A DNA stretch of 64,000 bases from assembly GCF_900109935.1 (NCBI RefSeq), contig NZ_FOBV01000004.1, positions 1 to 64,000 of the forward strand, given 5' to 3'. The position numbers and the translations under genes are program-made. This document shows, piece after piece, positions 1 through 9,979 of the stretch; positions within the stretch are counted from its first letter, which is position 1; each line of letters starts with the position of its first letter. The notes below the pieces were generated by a model. The model was not told the DNA's origin. It saw only the letters and a list, made by a program, of their open reading frames with translations, and did not search any database. The DNA comes from Chryseobacterium taichungense. GTDB lineage: Bacteria > Bacteroidota > Bacteroidia > Flavobacteriales > Weeksellaceae.

Positions 1-33
1 CTTTCTGTCAGTGTTGCTTCGTATTTGCGAGTG

Positions 34-65
34 CAAAAGTAATAACTTATTTCTTAATGACCAAA
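34..65 (-). promoter_or_regulatory. Predicted minus-strand promoter, nearest the left edge
   Basis: On the minus strand a -7 box TACTTTTG (34-41) matches TAnnTTTG exactly. A TTTG -33 element (62-65) lies 20 nt upstream of it. It points leftward out of the window. Confidence 0.5.
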
Positions 66-158
66 TGTTTTTGAAAGATTTTTTAAAGTTTTTTTCTTAA
101 CCTTAACTCTTTCCTAAACCTTCAATCCCTTACTCCTACGCTCCGTTTTACCGGACTG

Positions 159-188
159 CAAAGATACAAATCTTTTTTAATTCCACAA
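159..188 (-). promoter_or_regulatory. Predicted minus-strand promoter, middle of three
   Basis: On the minus strand the -7 box TATCTTTG (159-166) matches TAnnTTTG exactly. A TTG -33 element (186-188) sits 19 nt upstream. The transcript would begin near GCAGTCC and contain a GTCCGGTAAAACGGAG segment that can fold into a small hairpin. Confidence 0.55.
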
Positions 189-317
189 CTTTTTTCCTTA
201 AAAAATTTTAAAGTCAAAAACTGTTTTTTCTGTATCCTTTTTAGAGTCTTATTTATTTATTACCGCTTATCTAAAAGCTCTTCTGCGCTACTTACTCATC
301 TCTCGTTTTCAGTGGGG

Positions 318-349
318 CAAAGATAGAGCTTATTACCAGTACAAAACAA
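318..349 (-). promoter_or_regulatory. Predicted minus-strand promoter, farthest upstream of three
   Basis: On the minus strand the -7 box TATCTTTG (318-325) is exact. TTG at 347-349 gives a 21-nt spacer, and TTTG at 342-345 would give 16 nt. It is the third promoter in tandem reading toward position 1. Confidence 0.5.
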
Positions 350-478
350 GTAAACCAGGCATAAAGTTTACAATCCGTTCATATTAATCCTTAAATCACT
401 GAAACCTAGGGAGAATAATTTTAAACTAACGTTTGGTTGTTGAGGGTTTAGGGGATGAGCGTTGGTGGAAATTGTGTT

Positions 479-716
479 GGAGGGCGTGTTTGGGTTTTGT
501 TTTAATTTAATCTCTCGCGGATTTGGCTGACGATGCAGATGGTGAATTTATAATATTCAGGCGCTTTTAATATGTGCAATCCTACTTTTATTAAAGATGT
601 ACTTGGGGAGTTTTGGATTATATGTTTAGGTATCTATTGAAAGAAAGCCCCATACCCTAGCCCGGATCGAAGCGGTTACCCCACAGCGGGGCTGGAGCGT
701 TGGAGCGTAAAGGGTT
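479..716. repeat. 238-bp tandem repeat, copy 1
   Basis: First of two directly adjacent, diverged copies with a 238-bp period. Two segments are nearly unchanged between copies: TCTCGCGGATTTGGCTGA near position 515, and a GC-rich block near 642-714 containing AGCCCGGATCGAAGCGG. That block can fold with AGCCCC pairing to GGGGCT. Similar blocks occur between genes in other flavobacterial genomes as far as I recall; this was not checked. Function unknown. Confidence 0.75.
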
Positions 717-954
717 GGAGAGCGTGTTTATCATTTTATTTTTAATTTAATCTCTCGCGGATTTGGCTGATGACGCAGATTCCGGATTTATAATATTCAG
801 GTGCTTTTTATTTTGAGCGGCCCTCTTTATTAAATGTGTTGGAGAGTTTGGTCATAGGTTTGGAATGGTGACTGTTGAAAGAAAGCCCCATACCCTAGCC
901 CGGATCGAAGCGGTTACCTCACAGCGGGGCTGGAGCGTTGGAGCGTAAAGGGTG
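717..954. repeat. 238-bp tandem repeat, copy 2
   Basis: Second copy, directly adjoining the first. The same conserved start segment (from about 752) and the same GC-rich hairpin block (about 880-952) are present, while the middle of the unit has drifted. The remaining 955-1126 is purine-rich and shows no gene. Confidence 0.75.
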
Positions 955-1126
955 TGGGTGCTGGAGCACATCGGTAAAGGTCGGCGCGAGGAGTATGAGC
1001 GGAGAGCCGGAAAAAGCTACCCGTAAAAATAGGTGAGTTGGAGAGTATGAGAGGAAAAGGGTTGGTGAGAGAGAGTTTGGGAGTTGGAGAATGTGAGTTC
1101 TGTGGTAGTGAATGCTTTGAATAAGA

Positions 1127-1486
1127 TCAGAAAAACCTTTTGACAAGAAACTTATATGTAAAGTAGCCGATGAGACAGCCAATGGTATCTGCAACAACGT
1201 CCAGAGTCTCCATTGATCTTCCGAGTCCCATTTCTTCCTGAAGGATCTCTGTAAGAAAGGCATAAATCAAGATAATCTGAATGAAGTAGTAAAATCTGAT
1301 CTTTGGAAATGCAGCCATGAAACAGAAGCCAAGTGCCGCAAAAATGCTGAGATGTAAGAGCTTGTCGATCCCGTCGAACATAAACCAATATTCGTGGTTC
1401 TCTTCTCCGGGTTTGAGAAGCATATAAGTAAGAAATGCCCAATAAATGGGCAGTATCTTACTAAATATTTTTGAAATTTTATCCAA
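1127..1486 (-). CDS. VanZ family membrane protein
   Basis: Small VanZ-like protein with about four membrane helices. VanZ proteins are named after a teicoplanin-resistance accessory protein, but most members have no known function. The conserved block from [18 protein letters not shown] through [21 protein letters not shown] is typical of the family. The frame stays open to an ATG at 1543, but I prefer the TTG at 1486. The protein then begins with (M)[15 protein letters not shown] and overlaps the gcvH stop by only 8 nt, which suggests translational coupling in a gcvH-vanZ operon. Confidence 0.8.
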   Translation of the reverse strand: MDKISKIFSKILPIYWAFLTYMLLKPGEENHEYWFMFDGIDKLLHLSIFAALGFCFMAAFPKIRFYYFIQIILIYAFLTEILQEEMGLGRSMETLDVVADTIGCLIGYFTYKFLVKRFF

Positions 1487-1856
1487 TGATGGCCTGATAT
1501 TCTTCAGCGGAAAGTAATTCTGACTGATCTGCACCTTCAGCAACTTCTAATTTGATGATCCATCCGTTTCCATAAGGATCTGAATTCAATAGCTCAGGCT
1601 GATCTTCAAGTTCTGAATTGAACTCAATCACTTTTCCTGAAATTGGTAAGAATAAGTCTGAAACTGTTTTTACAGCTTCTACACTTCCGAAAACTGCTCC
1701 TCCTTCCAATTCATCATCTACAGTATCTACATCTACATAAACGATATCACCAAGCTCTCCCTGAGCAAAGTCTGTAATACCGATTGTAGCCACGTTACCT
1801 TCGATCTTAATCCATTCGTGATCTTTAGTGTACTTTAATTCTGATGGTGTGTTCAT
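1479..1856 (-). CDS. gcvH: Glycine cleavage system H protein
   Basis: Lipoyl carrier protein of the glycine cleavage complex. It shuttles the aminomethyl group of glycine from the P-protein to the T-protein and is reoxidised by the L-protein in the cytoplasm. The 125-residue length is normal. The lipoylated lysine is K63 in [11 protein letters not shown]. The frame extends 11 codons upstream, but the ATG at 1856 follows an A-rich tract and gives the usual N-terminus [15 protein letters not shown]. The genes for the P, T and L proteins are not in this window, so the subunit is encoded apart from them. Confidence 0.97.
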   Translation of the reverse strand: MNTPSELKYTKDHEWIKIEGNVATIGITDFAQGELGDIVYVDVDTVDDELEGGAVFGSVEAVKTVSDLFLPISGKVIEFNSELEDQPELLNSDPYGNGWIIKLEVAEGADQSELLSAEEYQAIIG

Positions 1857-1968
1857 TTTTAATTTTTTATTTTGTACAAATGTATTCAAAATTCTACAAG
1901 CTTCAAATATCGGATATAAAAAATGTCCTCCAAAAGCTGAAGGACATTCAAATTTATTTTAGTTCTAA

Positions 1969-4900
1969 TTAGAAACCTCCTGAATCCCCGAAGGTAAACG
2001 TAGCTGAGATTCCTGCTCTTATCGTTGACAGCGGGAATGCGGTTGAGATTTTATATTTTGAGGTCATCTGTTCGTAGAATACTCTAAGATTCAGATTTTC
2101 CGAAACGTTGTAGTCAGCAGATATTTTAATATTCATCAACCTTTGTCCTCCGGTAACCTGTGAGTCATCCAGCAGGATGTTGGTAATGCTGGTTCTACTG
2201 TCTCTTAAGGAGAAATCTCCTCTGATATTCAGATCGCTTCCTTTAGTCTTACCTCTTCCTCCCACATTGGTCATTCCAAGTCTGAAGTTTCTGATAATAT
2301 ATCCTACTCTTACAACATATTCACTGTTTGAATCTTCAGTGAGCGTATGATTGACTAATCCTAATAATAGTGTTCTTAATCTATTATACTGGATTCCGAA
2401 CTGCATATTATTTCTCATTGTCATGTCAACCCCGATCAGTGGTGAGAAGTTTTCTACGTAACCCACCTGAGCAAATGTAAACGGATTGATGTAATCATCG
2501 TTGATATCTCGTTGTGTCGCATTATAATTATTAAGTGAATTAAAATAATCTATACTCGACTGAACTCCCGTTGCAGTGTACGTTGCCTGATAAGCATGGA
2601 GAATATCGAATTTGGAGAATTGTCCATTAATAATCGGAACATTCCTTAATCCTGAATAGGTGATCTTCCAGTTCGGGATCGGAAGCCCTGCTTTTTTAGG
2701 ATTGCCCATCATTTTTGGAGTCTTACCTTCCACCGCAGCCCTGAACGCAGGAATAAGAATATAAGCATTTGATATTCCGTATCCGTCTTTGAATCCATTT
2801 GGTTCCAAAGCTCCCGGCATCTGCTGAGATAGTATCCTTGCGTTTTCCCTGATCGTCTGATAGATTGCAGTACCATCTTTAAATGCTGTTTTAAGGAGTA
2901 CCACAGAATTGGTATAAGTTACCATATCATTGGCAAATGTATAATCAGGATTTGCGATTCCTGTAACTGGATCTCTGTAATTAAATCCTGTATGGGTAAA
3001 ATTCCTGTTATAATTATGCAGCGCACTGATATCAATTCTGAGATCATTCATCGGCATGATCTGCAGATTTGCACGAAGCTCTTTTGTTGACATCCGGACA
3101 TAAGGATCAGTCATAAATTCAGAGTCACTCACCCAACCATTCTCCATAACGGTTCTTCTGATATCTGCCTGTGAACCGAAAAGGAATCCGATTGTAGGAC
3201 CACCTAATGTCTGACCATACCCGTACCAGTTTGGCGCAGAAAGTAATCCCGGAAGTACAGTACCATTATTTTCAGAATAGTTGATATCCAATTGTTTCAT
3301 TGAGGTCAACAGATATGCCATACTCTGAAGTGGCGTTAGTCTGTTTTTAAACTTATATTTTTTATAAGCGTATTTGTTTTTCTCCCACTGTTGAGTGTAC
3401 GCATTATTTAATGAATCAATTTCCTGCTTACGTTTCTGAAGTTTGGCAGAAATATTTTTGAAATATTTAAACTGACCGAAGAACTTCGTAAAGTCTGCTG
3501 TACCGGTAGCCAAAATTACATTGGTATTCTGCCCGATCGATCCTAAACTTCCATCCGGACCTGCCAAAAGAACAGTGGATCTCGCATTCCAGTTATAGGT
3601 AAATCCGTAACCTAATTCCGCATCGATGAAATCTAAGTACGGAAGATACTGGAACGGCAATTTATAATTTAACTGAACTCTGTGGTTATACAATACAGGT
3701 CTTCCGGCTCTGAACACATTTCCGAAAATGGAATTATTATCCATGGTGTTCACATCCACATTGTCATTCAATGTTCTGGTAGCTGAGTTGATTTCCAGTT
3801 TTAAAGATTTTGTGAAATTAAATCCTAAACCATACTGCCATCCGAAATAGAAGTTTCTGTTTTTGATTGCCCCGAAGTCATCATTATAGTTTCCATTTAA
3901 AATAGCATCAATATTACGGAACTCCAGTTCGTTATAATTTCTGTCAACTTCCGTTCTGAAAGAGAATCTTGTTGGAATTGGATTGAAATTAAATTCTTTT
4001 ACCCATTTCAGGTATTTCGTAGATTTTGCCGTATCGCTGATCATTTTATTGAACGGACGGATTACCCACGGTTTAAAAGTATAATTGTAATCTATATACC
4101 CTCTCAGATATTGCCTGTAATTTCTTTTGGTGTAAATATCCCTGTAAAAATCATCGTTGTAAACGGCAGTCACAGAAATATTTTCCACATCATAGAATTT
4201 AGGTTTTCTATTCTGATTCATTCTTTCTTTGTGCATGTTTACGACACCGATGCTTCTCTGTTGAGTGTAGGTTCTTGCTACTTTTTTCAGTTCTTCCCTG
4301 TTAGCGGCTTTTTTAAATTCAACATCGGTATCCAAAGGATTGTATTTCGGATCTTCGATAGTCTGAGAATATGAATAGTTTAACGGGATTTTCACTCCTG
4401 TTTTTTCAGGTAAGAATTTATCAACGTTAATTGCCGTATTGATGCTGAAAGCAGACTGTGTAGACTGGTTTCTTTCTGCCGGTTTAGAATCAATATTTCC
4501 GAATCCGACGGATGTGTAGGATGCACTGGTATTCACCGTAGCAAAGTCTCCGAGGTTGAAATTTAAACTTGCATTTCCTGCATAACCTCCATCATTTTCA
4601 ATTTCGGAAAGACGAATTTCATTTACCCAAAGAATTCTGTCGATAGCACCACCGGTACCTCTGTCATTCCCGTTTCGGATACCAATCATTATGGTCGTGA
4701 TATTTCCTAAGCTCGGACGTCCTTTGATGTAAAGACTTTTAAAGGTATTTCCGGGATCAAAAACCTCATCTTTTAATCTCTGCACAATCTGAGTCGGATG
4801 ATTCTTATCTCTTCTAATTTTAGCATCTACAAAATCCTGAATATTCAAGTCAACATCATTTTCCATCGGCCAGATTTCCATAGGAGCGGTCGCTGTGGTC

Positions 4901-7900
4901 GGTGTTATTTTTAATGAAGATTCATATTCGTAATAGTTGTCGGTAGCATCACTTCCAAAACGGATAAAGAATTTTGTTTTCTCATCAATCTGTCCGATAT
5001 TCGGATCGCTGCTTCTAGGATCAGTATGGGTATGTACAAAAAGCTTCAGCTTTTTATATCTTCTCATATCCAATGTGGTGTTTTTAAATACACCTCTTGC
5101 TTCAGAAGAGGCAAGCGAGGTAGCTTTCAAATAGAGGGAGGCCTCATTTTGTCTTTGCGCTCCGGCGTTTCCGCTTAGAATCTGTCTGTCAATTCCCGGA
5201 GGTAATACATAAGGAGGTTGGTTTAAAGCATTTTCTTCAATATTCACACTCCCTACCTCAAAATCATTATTATTTACAACGACTGTACCTTCATCTGTTG
5301 CTCCGGAGTTTCCTGTAATTGCAATATTTTTAGGATATTTTCTCCAGTCTGATCTTACAAGATCCATTGTTCCGAATCTTAATGTAGAAGTCTGATCAAA
5401 CCCTGTTAATAATAATCTTGCGAATCTTACATTATTTAAAATTGAAGGGTCCTTTTCTCCCCCAAGATTTGGTCTATTAGAGTTATTAAAATCTGAAACA
5501 GGGATTCTAAATAAATACCATTTCACATCATCAGTCTGACCATTTTGAAATGTAGCCTTAACAGTTTTCTGATCAACAATATAATTATCGGTTCCTGCTA
5601 CTAAACTTGCCTGATCCAAATTAACAATATATTCATTATAGCTTTCGCTCTGATCAAGGTTATAATCTTTGTTAATATCTTCCGAATCCGGAGTCTGGGT
5701 AGAAACTTCCAGGGAATTACTCTGTGAATTTCCTTCCGGACCTCTGAAATATTTATAACGCTGTACTACAGATGCCGCCTGATTTCCGGTAAATCTGTCT
5801 GACATGTAGAATACGAAATCATCCACTGCAGGGTCAGATATGTTTGTAACCGGGTTTACAAATGTATTTCCAAATAAAGCCGCTTCCTGATCTGAACTTA
5901 ATCCATCGTACCCTAAATCCTGTGCCGTTCTGTCTGCACCTTCGCTTGAGAAAGCGTATAAAATCGGTGGCTGCTTAGGCTGAACTCCCCAGTTCGAGTT
6001 TGTGGTAACCGATGGAGCAGAAGGTGTAGGCAATCCGTTCTCGTATTGCATTTGGCCGTCTTTAAGGATATCTTCAGATACGTTACCTAACTGTAATAAA
6101 AGTTTTGGATTTGCACCTAACGAATTTCCATCGGCATAAGGATCCATCATCCAGAATTCCACATATTCAATATTGGAACTTACAAAATTCGAAACCGAGA
6201 TTGGTCTCATGATACCAGCCCATCTTTGCGATGTACTTTCAGCGGCAGGGTTTGAGTTATAAGGTCCTTTCTCTGCAGGATAGTATGAAATATCAAATGT
6301 GTTGGTATACGTCTGTTCTCCTGCAACGAAATCCCTGTTATTGAAAATCTCGGAGAACTGAACCCTTCTGGAAGCGTGGTTGGAAACCGACTGCGGGGTA
6401 ATCCCGTTCGGAGCTCTTCCTCCTACTCCCCAGAATCTTGGGTCTATGTTATACCATGATAATAACCCTCTTCCATAGCCCTCTGTGATATCATTATTCT
6501 TACCGGCTCCTGTAAACAAAGGATTAGATTGGTTTTTTTCAGGTTTTGAAGCCAGACTCCATGCGGTCGGTTCTTTTAGAGTAATCTTTGAAGTGGTCTG
6601 CTCAAAATCGTCGATATAAGACTGATCATTAATTCCTTTATTTAAACCCGGAAGCAAATAAGCAGTTTCCATTTTGAAATTTAAATTGGAAGGTGCTTCT
6701 GTATTTACAAACGGAATTTTATCGGTTAATCGGGTCAGGAATGGCAACTGATTGTTGTACATCAAATTGATTCCCGCCATGGTATTGTTTACGGCTTCCT
6801 GTCCATAGTTTACTTTTTGAGTAAGCGGTGATTCGGAATAATTAACAACAGTTCCTCCTAAAATAAAGTTTTCATTAAATCTTCTTTCTAAATTTAATCC
6901 TAAGAAACGTTTTCTCTGGGTATTAAATGTAAGTTGATTTTCTAATGAAATATTAATCGCCTGACCGGATTGTTTCACCTGTTCATTGATAATGGTTACG
7001 GTACCGAGCATATAATCCACAGTATAGTCGATTCCTTCCGTCAGCTGAACACCATTTGCAGAAACTTTTACAGAACCCTGCGGAACATTTACGGCTCCTA
7101 AAGATATTCCTTGTCCTTGAGTTCCTTTGTAACGGCCTTCGATGGTATATCGCTGAGCAAGGTTACTGGATATGGCAACCTGCTTCTGCTGGCTGTACAG
7201 ATCCGAGAATACATACTGCGGATCATTACTTCCGATCACCGACTGGATATAATTACCAAATGGCTGTGCTTTGGTAAAGATCACCCTCCCTGTTTCCGGT
7301 CTGATGGTGATTCCATTGACAAAGTCAAAAATTCCATCACCAGTTGTATTTCCATTGGATTGTAAGTCACCGTTGGCATTGAGTCGGTCCCAATTCAGTA
7401 ATTTGATTAAAGGAACATTGTTCACCTGCGGATTATTAGCCACCGGAAGATAGTTTAGTTTACCTCCGGACTGCGGATCCCTGTATAAAACATTCAGTAG
7501 AAATCCGTCCTGAATAACCTGTCCTGCATCCAGCGAATAGATGTTTTTCATCATCAGATCCCACATTGGAGAGGAAGTCTTTACTGTGGTATTCGGTTTT
7601 AAAAGTTTTGCTACCAAAACCGTACTTTCTTCAGAGAATTCCCCGACTTTGTACACCTGATTGCTTCCGTTTACCGTATATGAAAATGACACCGCCAAAA
7701 GCTGGTTGTCATTCAGTTTCTGGTTTAATGAAATGTATCCTAATTGTGGCTGCAGGATATATTCGTTGGTATTTAATCTTCTTGCTTTTTTGTTAAAGAT
7801 AAAATGTTCTCCGTCTGTATACGTTTGTGTTCCGCCCGATGCAACAGGAAGATTAGCTCCTTTTATAGCATCATAAGCTGTACTTGCATCTCTTAATCCA

Positions 7901-9081
7901 GGTAGCGCATTTACTGCAGAGTATAAATTAAATCCGGTTTGGTCGTTATTTGGAAGTACTCCCGGAGCGTCTCCAAGGTCCCTTACCCCAACTATACTTT
8001 TCTGATATTGTAAGTTGCTGTTTCCCTGATCCAGCACCCAAACTTCCATTCTAGTGATGCTGATCTTCGAATTGATCTGGGGATAATTTAATAAAGCATT
8101 ATCATAATTGTTCAGGAAATAATGCCCGATAAAGTAATGCTGATTGTCTTCATAATCAATAGCATTCAGTTTAAACGTATTCATCACACCCCCTCCCTGA
8201 ACGGTAATATTTCTGGCTTCTCCCTGTTGCTGGGATAACACAACAGTTCCGTAGGTTTTCCCTAACTGGAATTCTGTCTTTACCCCGAATAAAGATTGAG
8301 ATCCACGGATCAGACTGGTTGAAAGCGGCATATTTACGTTACCGAATTCCACTCTTTTGATGATCTTGTCTTCACCGCCGGCACTAGGTTTATCAACATC
8401 CTGAAGCCCTTTCTGCTGAAGATCTTTCCAGCTTCCTTTGGCCTGCCATACGAGGTTCATCCTATTTTCGAAGGCAAAACCACTCTGAGTGTCATAATTG
8501 GCCTTTAACTGAAGATTCTCTCCTACTTTTCCTAATAAGCCAAGCTGAATTCTCTGATCTATGTCGAAGGTAAAACTTTTTCTGTTTTGCGGTAAAATCA
8601 GTGGATTGTCAATCTTCTGATAAAGCCCTGCAAAGTCAAATGAGACATATCCTGTGGGAATGATTTCAATTTTATTGCTTCCGAAAATTGTTTCAAAAAG
8701 ACGGTTGTTAATGGTAAGAGAAGGAATTAACCCTTTTCTGGCCGCATCACTTTTATCCTTTCTGAACATCAGGCTGTAGCGGTCCGACTTTTCTTTGTAA
8801 TAAGCCCTGGTCTGCTCTGCCATCATAAATTCTTTGTAGTCTTCGGGAGACATGGCTGTAGGAGGGCCGGTAATGGTATTTCCGATCTTCGGATATACGT
8901 AATACATACCGGTTTTTATATCATAATAGGCTTCGTACTGTGTAGGATCTGCCAGCTGATAGTCTTTTTTTATTATTGCTGTGTCTTGAACCGCCGGTCT
9001 CTGCTGGGCAAAAGTCATTACTGACATGCACATGAACGACAGGAACAGGAATATATTGAAATACTTAATATTTGCCACCAA
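1969..9081 (-). CDS. sprA: SprA, type IX secretion outer-membrane translocon
   Basis: The giant beta-barrel channel through which type IX secretion cargo crosses the outer membrane. It is homologous to Sov of Porphyromonas and required for gliding in motile flavobacteria. The 2,370-residue length is right for SprA. The N-terminus is a signal peptide (hydrophobic run IFLFLSFMCMSVMTFA followed by QQR), and the C-terminus ends in strand-like ISATFTFGDSGGF, as expected for a barrel. The start is TTG at 9081 or GTG at 9078; no ATG is suitably placed. It begins 3 nt after the ruvA stop, so the two are surely cotranscribed. Cargo candidates in this window include the proteins at 26672 and 40338. Confidence 0.96.
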   Translation of the reverse strand: MVANIKYFNIFLFLSFMCMSVMTFAQQRPAVQDTAIIKKDYQLADPTQYEAYYDIKTGMYYVYPKIGNTITGPPTAMSPEDYKEFMMAEQTRAYYKEKSDRYSLMFRKDKSDAARKGLIPSLTINNRLFETIFGSNKIEIIPTGYVSFDFAGLYQKIDNPLILPQNRKSFTFDIDQRIQLGLLGKVGENLQLKANYDTQSGFAFENRMNLVWQAKGSWKDLQQKGLQDVDKPSAGGEDKIIKRVEFGNVNMPLSTSLIRGSQSLFGVKTEFQLGKTYGTVVLSQQQGEARNITVQGGGVMNTFKLNAIDYEDNQHYFIGHYFLNNYDNALLNYPQINSKISITRMEVWVLDQGNSNLQYQKSIVGVRDLGDAPGVLPNNDQTGFNLYSAVNALPGLRDASTAYDAIKGANLPVASGGTQTYTDGEHFIFNKKARRLNTNEYILQPQLGYISLNQKLNDNQLLAVSFSYTVNGSNQVYKVGEFSEESTVLVAKLLKPNTTVKTSSPMWDLMMKNIYSLDAGQVIQDGFLLNVLYRDPQSGGKLNYLPVANNPQVNNVPLIKLLNWDRLNANGDLQSNGNTTGDGIFDFVNGITIRPETGRVIFTKAQPFGNYIQSVIGSNDPQYVFSDLYSQQKQVAISSNLAQRYTIEGRYKGTQGQGISLGAVNVPQGSVKVSANGVQLTEGIDYTVDYMLGTVTIINEQVKQSGQAINISLENQLTFNTQRKRFLGLNLERRFNENFILGGTVVNYSESPLTQKVNYGQEAVNNTMAGINLMYNNQLPFLTRLTDKIPFVNTEAPSNLNFKMETAYLLPGLNKGINDQSYIDDFEQTTSKITLKEPTAWSLASKPEKNQSNPLFTGAGKNNDITEGYGRGLLSWYNIDPRFWGVGGRAPNGITPQSVSNHASRRVQFSEIFNNRDFVAGEQTYTNTFDISYYPAEKGPYNSNPAAESTSQRWAGIMRPISVSNFVSSNIEYVEFWMMDPYADGNSLGANPKLLLQLGNVSEDILKDGQMQYENGLPTPSAPSVTTNSNWGVQPKQPPILYAFSSEGADRTAQDLGYDGLSSDQEAALFGNTFVNPVTNISDPAVDDFVFYMSDRFTGNQAASVVQRYKYFRGPEGNSQSNSLEVSTQTPDSEDINKDYNLDQSESYNEYIVNLDQASLVAGTDNYIVDQKTVKATFQNGQTDDVKWYLFRIPVSDFNNSNRPNLGGEKDPSILNNVRFARLLLTGFDQTSTLRFGTMDLVRSDWRKYPKNIAITGNSGATDEGTVVVNNNDFEVGSVNIEENALNQPPYVLPPGIDRQILSGNAGAQRQNEASLYLKATSLASSEARGVFKNTTLDMRRYKKLKLFVHTHTDPRSSDPNIGQIDEKTKFFIRFGSDATDNYYEYESSLKITPTTATAPMEIWPMENDVDLNIQDFVDAKIRRDKNHPTQIVQRLKDEVFDPGNTFKSLYIKGRPSLGNITTIMIGIRNGNDRGTGGAIDRILWVNEIRLSEIENDGGYAGNASLNFNLGDFATVNTSASYTSVGFGNIDSKPAERNQSTQSAFSINTAINVDKFLPEKTGVKIPLNYSYSQTIEDPKYNPLDTDVEFKKAANREELKKVARTYTQQRSIGVVNMHKERMNQNRKPKFYDVENISVTAVYNDDFYRDIYTKRNYRQYLRGYIDYNYTFKPWVIRPFNKMISDTAKSTKYLKWVKEFNFNPIPTRFSFRTEVDRNYNELEFRNIDAILNGNYNDDFGAIKNRNFYFGWQYGLGFNFTKSLKLEINSATRTLNDNVDVNTMDNNSIFGNVFRAGRPVLYNHRVQLNYKLPFQYLPYLDFIDAELGYGFTYNWNARSTVLLAGPDGSLGSIGQNTNVILATGTADFTKFFGQFKYFKNISAKLQKRKQEIDSLNNAYTQQWEKNKYAYKKYKFKNRLTPLQSMAYLLTSMKQLDINYSENNGTVLPGLLSAPNWYGYGQTLGGPTIGFLFGSQADIRRTVMENGWVSDSEFMTDPYVRMSTKELRANLQIMPMNDLRIDISALHNYNRNFTHTGFNYRDPVTGIANPDYTFANDMVTYTNSVVLLKTAFKDGTAIYQTIRENARILSQQMPGALEPNGFKDGYGISNAYILIPAFRAAVEGKTPKMMGNPKKAGLPIPNWKITYSGLRNVPIINGQFSKFDILHAYQATYTATGVQSSIDYFNSLNNYNATQRDINDDYINPFTFAQVGYVENFSPLIGVDMTMRNNMQFGIQYNRLRTLLLGLVNHTLTEDSNSEYVVRVGYIIRNFRLGMTNVGGRGKTKGSDLNIRGDFSLRDSRTSITNILLDDSQVTGGQRLMNIKISADYNVSENLNLRVFYEQMTSKYKISTAFPLSTIRAGISATFTFGDSGGF

Positions 9082-9084
9082 ATG

Positions 9085-9669
9085 TTAAATGTTTTTTAAA
9101 ATTTGTTTTACCAATTCTTCGATTGAAATCTCCGGATTTTGCTTTATGATTCTGTCTGCAAGCTTCTCACTCATCCTCTTAGGAATACCCAAAACTTCTA
9201 ATGCAGATAACGATTCTTCCTTCACTTTATTATTTGCCAGTGTAGAAATATTTTCTTCCGGATTGCTGAATTTCTGGACTTTATCTTTAAGGTCTACAAT
9301 AATTCTTTCGGCTGTTTTAGCACCGATTCCTTTGGCTTTCTGGATCAATGCACTGTTCCTTGAAAGGATGGCCGAAGCAATCTCATCAAGAGCTAATGTT
9401 GAAAGTAAAATAAGAGCAGACACTGCCCCTACTCCGTTAACGCTTATTAACAGATTGAACATCTCTTTTTCTGATCTGGTTTTAAATCCGAAAAGCAAAT
9501 GAGCATCTTCCCTGATGATCTGCTGAATAAAAAGAATGGTTTCCTGATTGGTGGTAAGGGTTTGTGAGGTCATTAAGCTAATACCTACATAGTAACCAAC
9601 TCCCTGGACGTTGATCACTGCGTAAGTAGGCGTAAGTTCCTGAACAATGCCTTGTAGTGAAAATATCAT
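9085..9669 (-). CDS. ruvA: Holliday junction branch migration protein RuvA
   Basis: Tetrameric DNA-binding subunit of the RuvAB branch-migration motor, which processes recombination intermediates for RuvC. The 194-residue length is typical. The N-terminal OB fold begins MIFSLQGIVQEL. Two helix-hairpin-helix motifs follow, around LISVNGVGAVSALILL and KAKGIGAKTAERIIVDLK. The C-terminal domain III that contacts RuvB ends in EELVKQILKNI. It lies directly upstream of sprA. Confidence 0.97.
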   Translation of the reverse strand: MIFSLQGIVQELTPTYAVINVQGVGYYVGISLMTSQTLTTNQETILFIQQIIREDAHLLFGFKTRSEKEMFNLLISVNGVGAVSALILLSTLALDEIASAILSRNSALIQKAKGIGAKTAERIIVDLKDKVQKFSNPEENISTLANNKVKEESLSALEVLGIPKRMSEKLADRIIKQNPEISIEELVKQILKNI

Positions 9670-9850
9670 TATTAATTTTTAAAACTCCCAAATATAGCAA
9701 ATTAAACTAATTAATGTTTTCATTTCATGGACGAATGACTTTTAACTTAATTTTTAATTTGAATTTTAAAGATATGCCACAAAAACAAAAGACTTGAAAA
9801 ACAGTCATCCGACATATATTTTAAATTCATCCTTATGAATCAGGAAAATC

Positions 9851-9902
9851 ATCAGGATAAATTCGGGAAATTACCAGGATAAATTCCAAAAGTTATCAGG
9901 AT
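9851..9902. repeat. Short 22-bp tandem repeat, three units
   Basis: CAGGAT recurs at 9853, 9875 and 9897 with an exact 22-nt period. The first two units share CAGGATAAATTC. The first two units match well and the third has drifted. Confidence 0.6.
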
Positions 9903-9926
9903 AATATTTTCGGACAATACATAAAA

Positions 9927-9958
9927 AAACAAAGACTCCGGAAATGAAGTCTTTGTTT
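9927..9958 (-). terminator. Intrinsic terminator behind maeB
   Basis: Perfect 11-bp stem of AAACAAAGACT with AGTCTTTGTTT around a 10-nt loop. On the minus strand it is followed by a T run, so it should end the kinase-maeB transcript. The 258-bp element at 9980-10237 lies between it and the maeB stop codon. Confidence 0.65.
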
Positions 9959-9979
9959 TATATATTTTTTAGCTTAAAT

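Larger units (their letters stand above)
1..478. other. Gene-free region, probable rRNA operon upstream region
   Basis: No plausible coding sequence lies here. Read on the minus strand it carries three well-formed flavobacterial promoters (listed separately) pointing out of the left edge of the window. Tandem strong promoters with long untranslated leaders and no nearby CDS are typical of rRNA operons, so an rRNA operon starting left of position 1 is the best guess. That gene itself is not in the window. Confidence 0.5.

Noticed and set aside
919..1263. 114-residue open frame on the minus strand
   Set aside because: It translates the tandem repeat and the 3' end of the VanZ-like gene; composition is not protein-like and no start context is seen.
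9851..9902. CRISPR-like array
   Set aside because: Only three short units with a 22-nt period, no spacers of constant length, and no cas genes.
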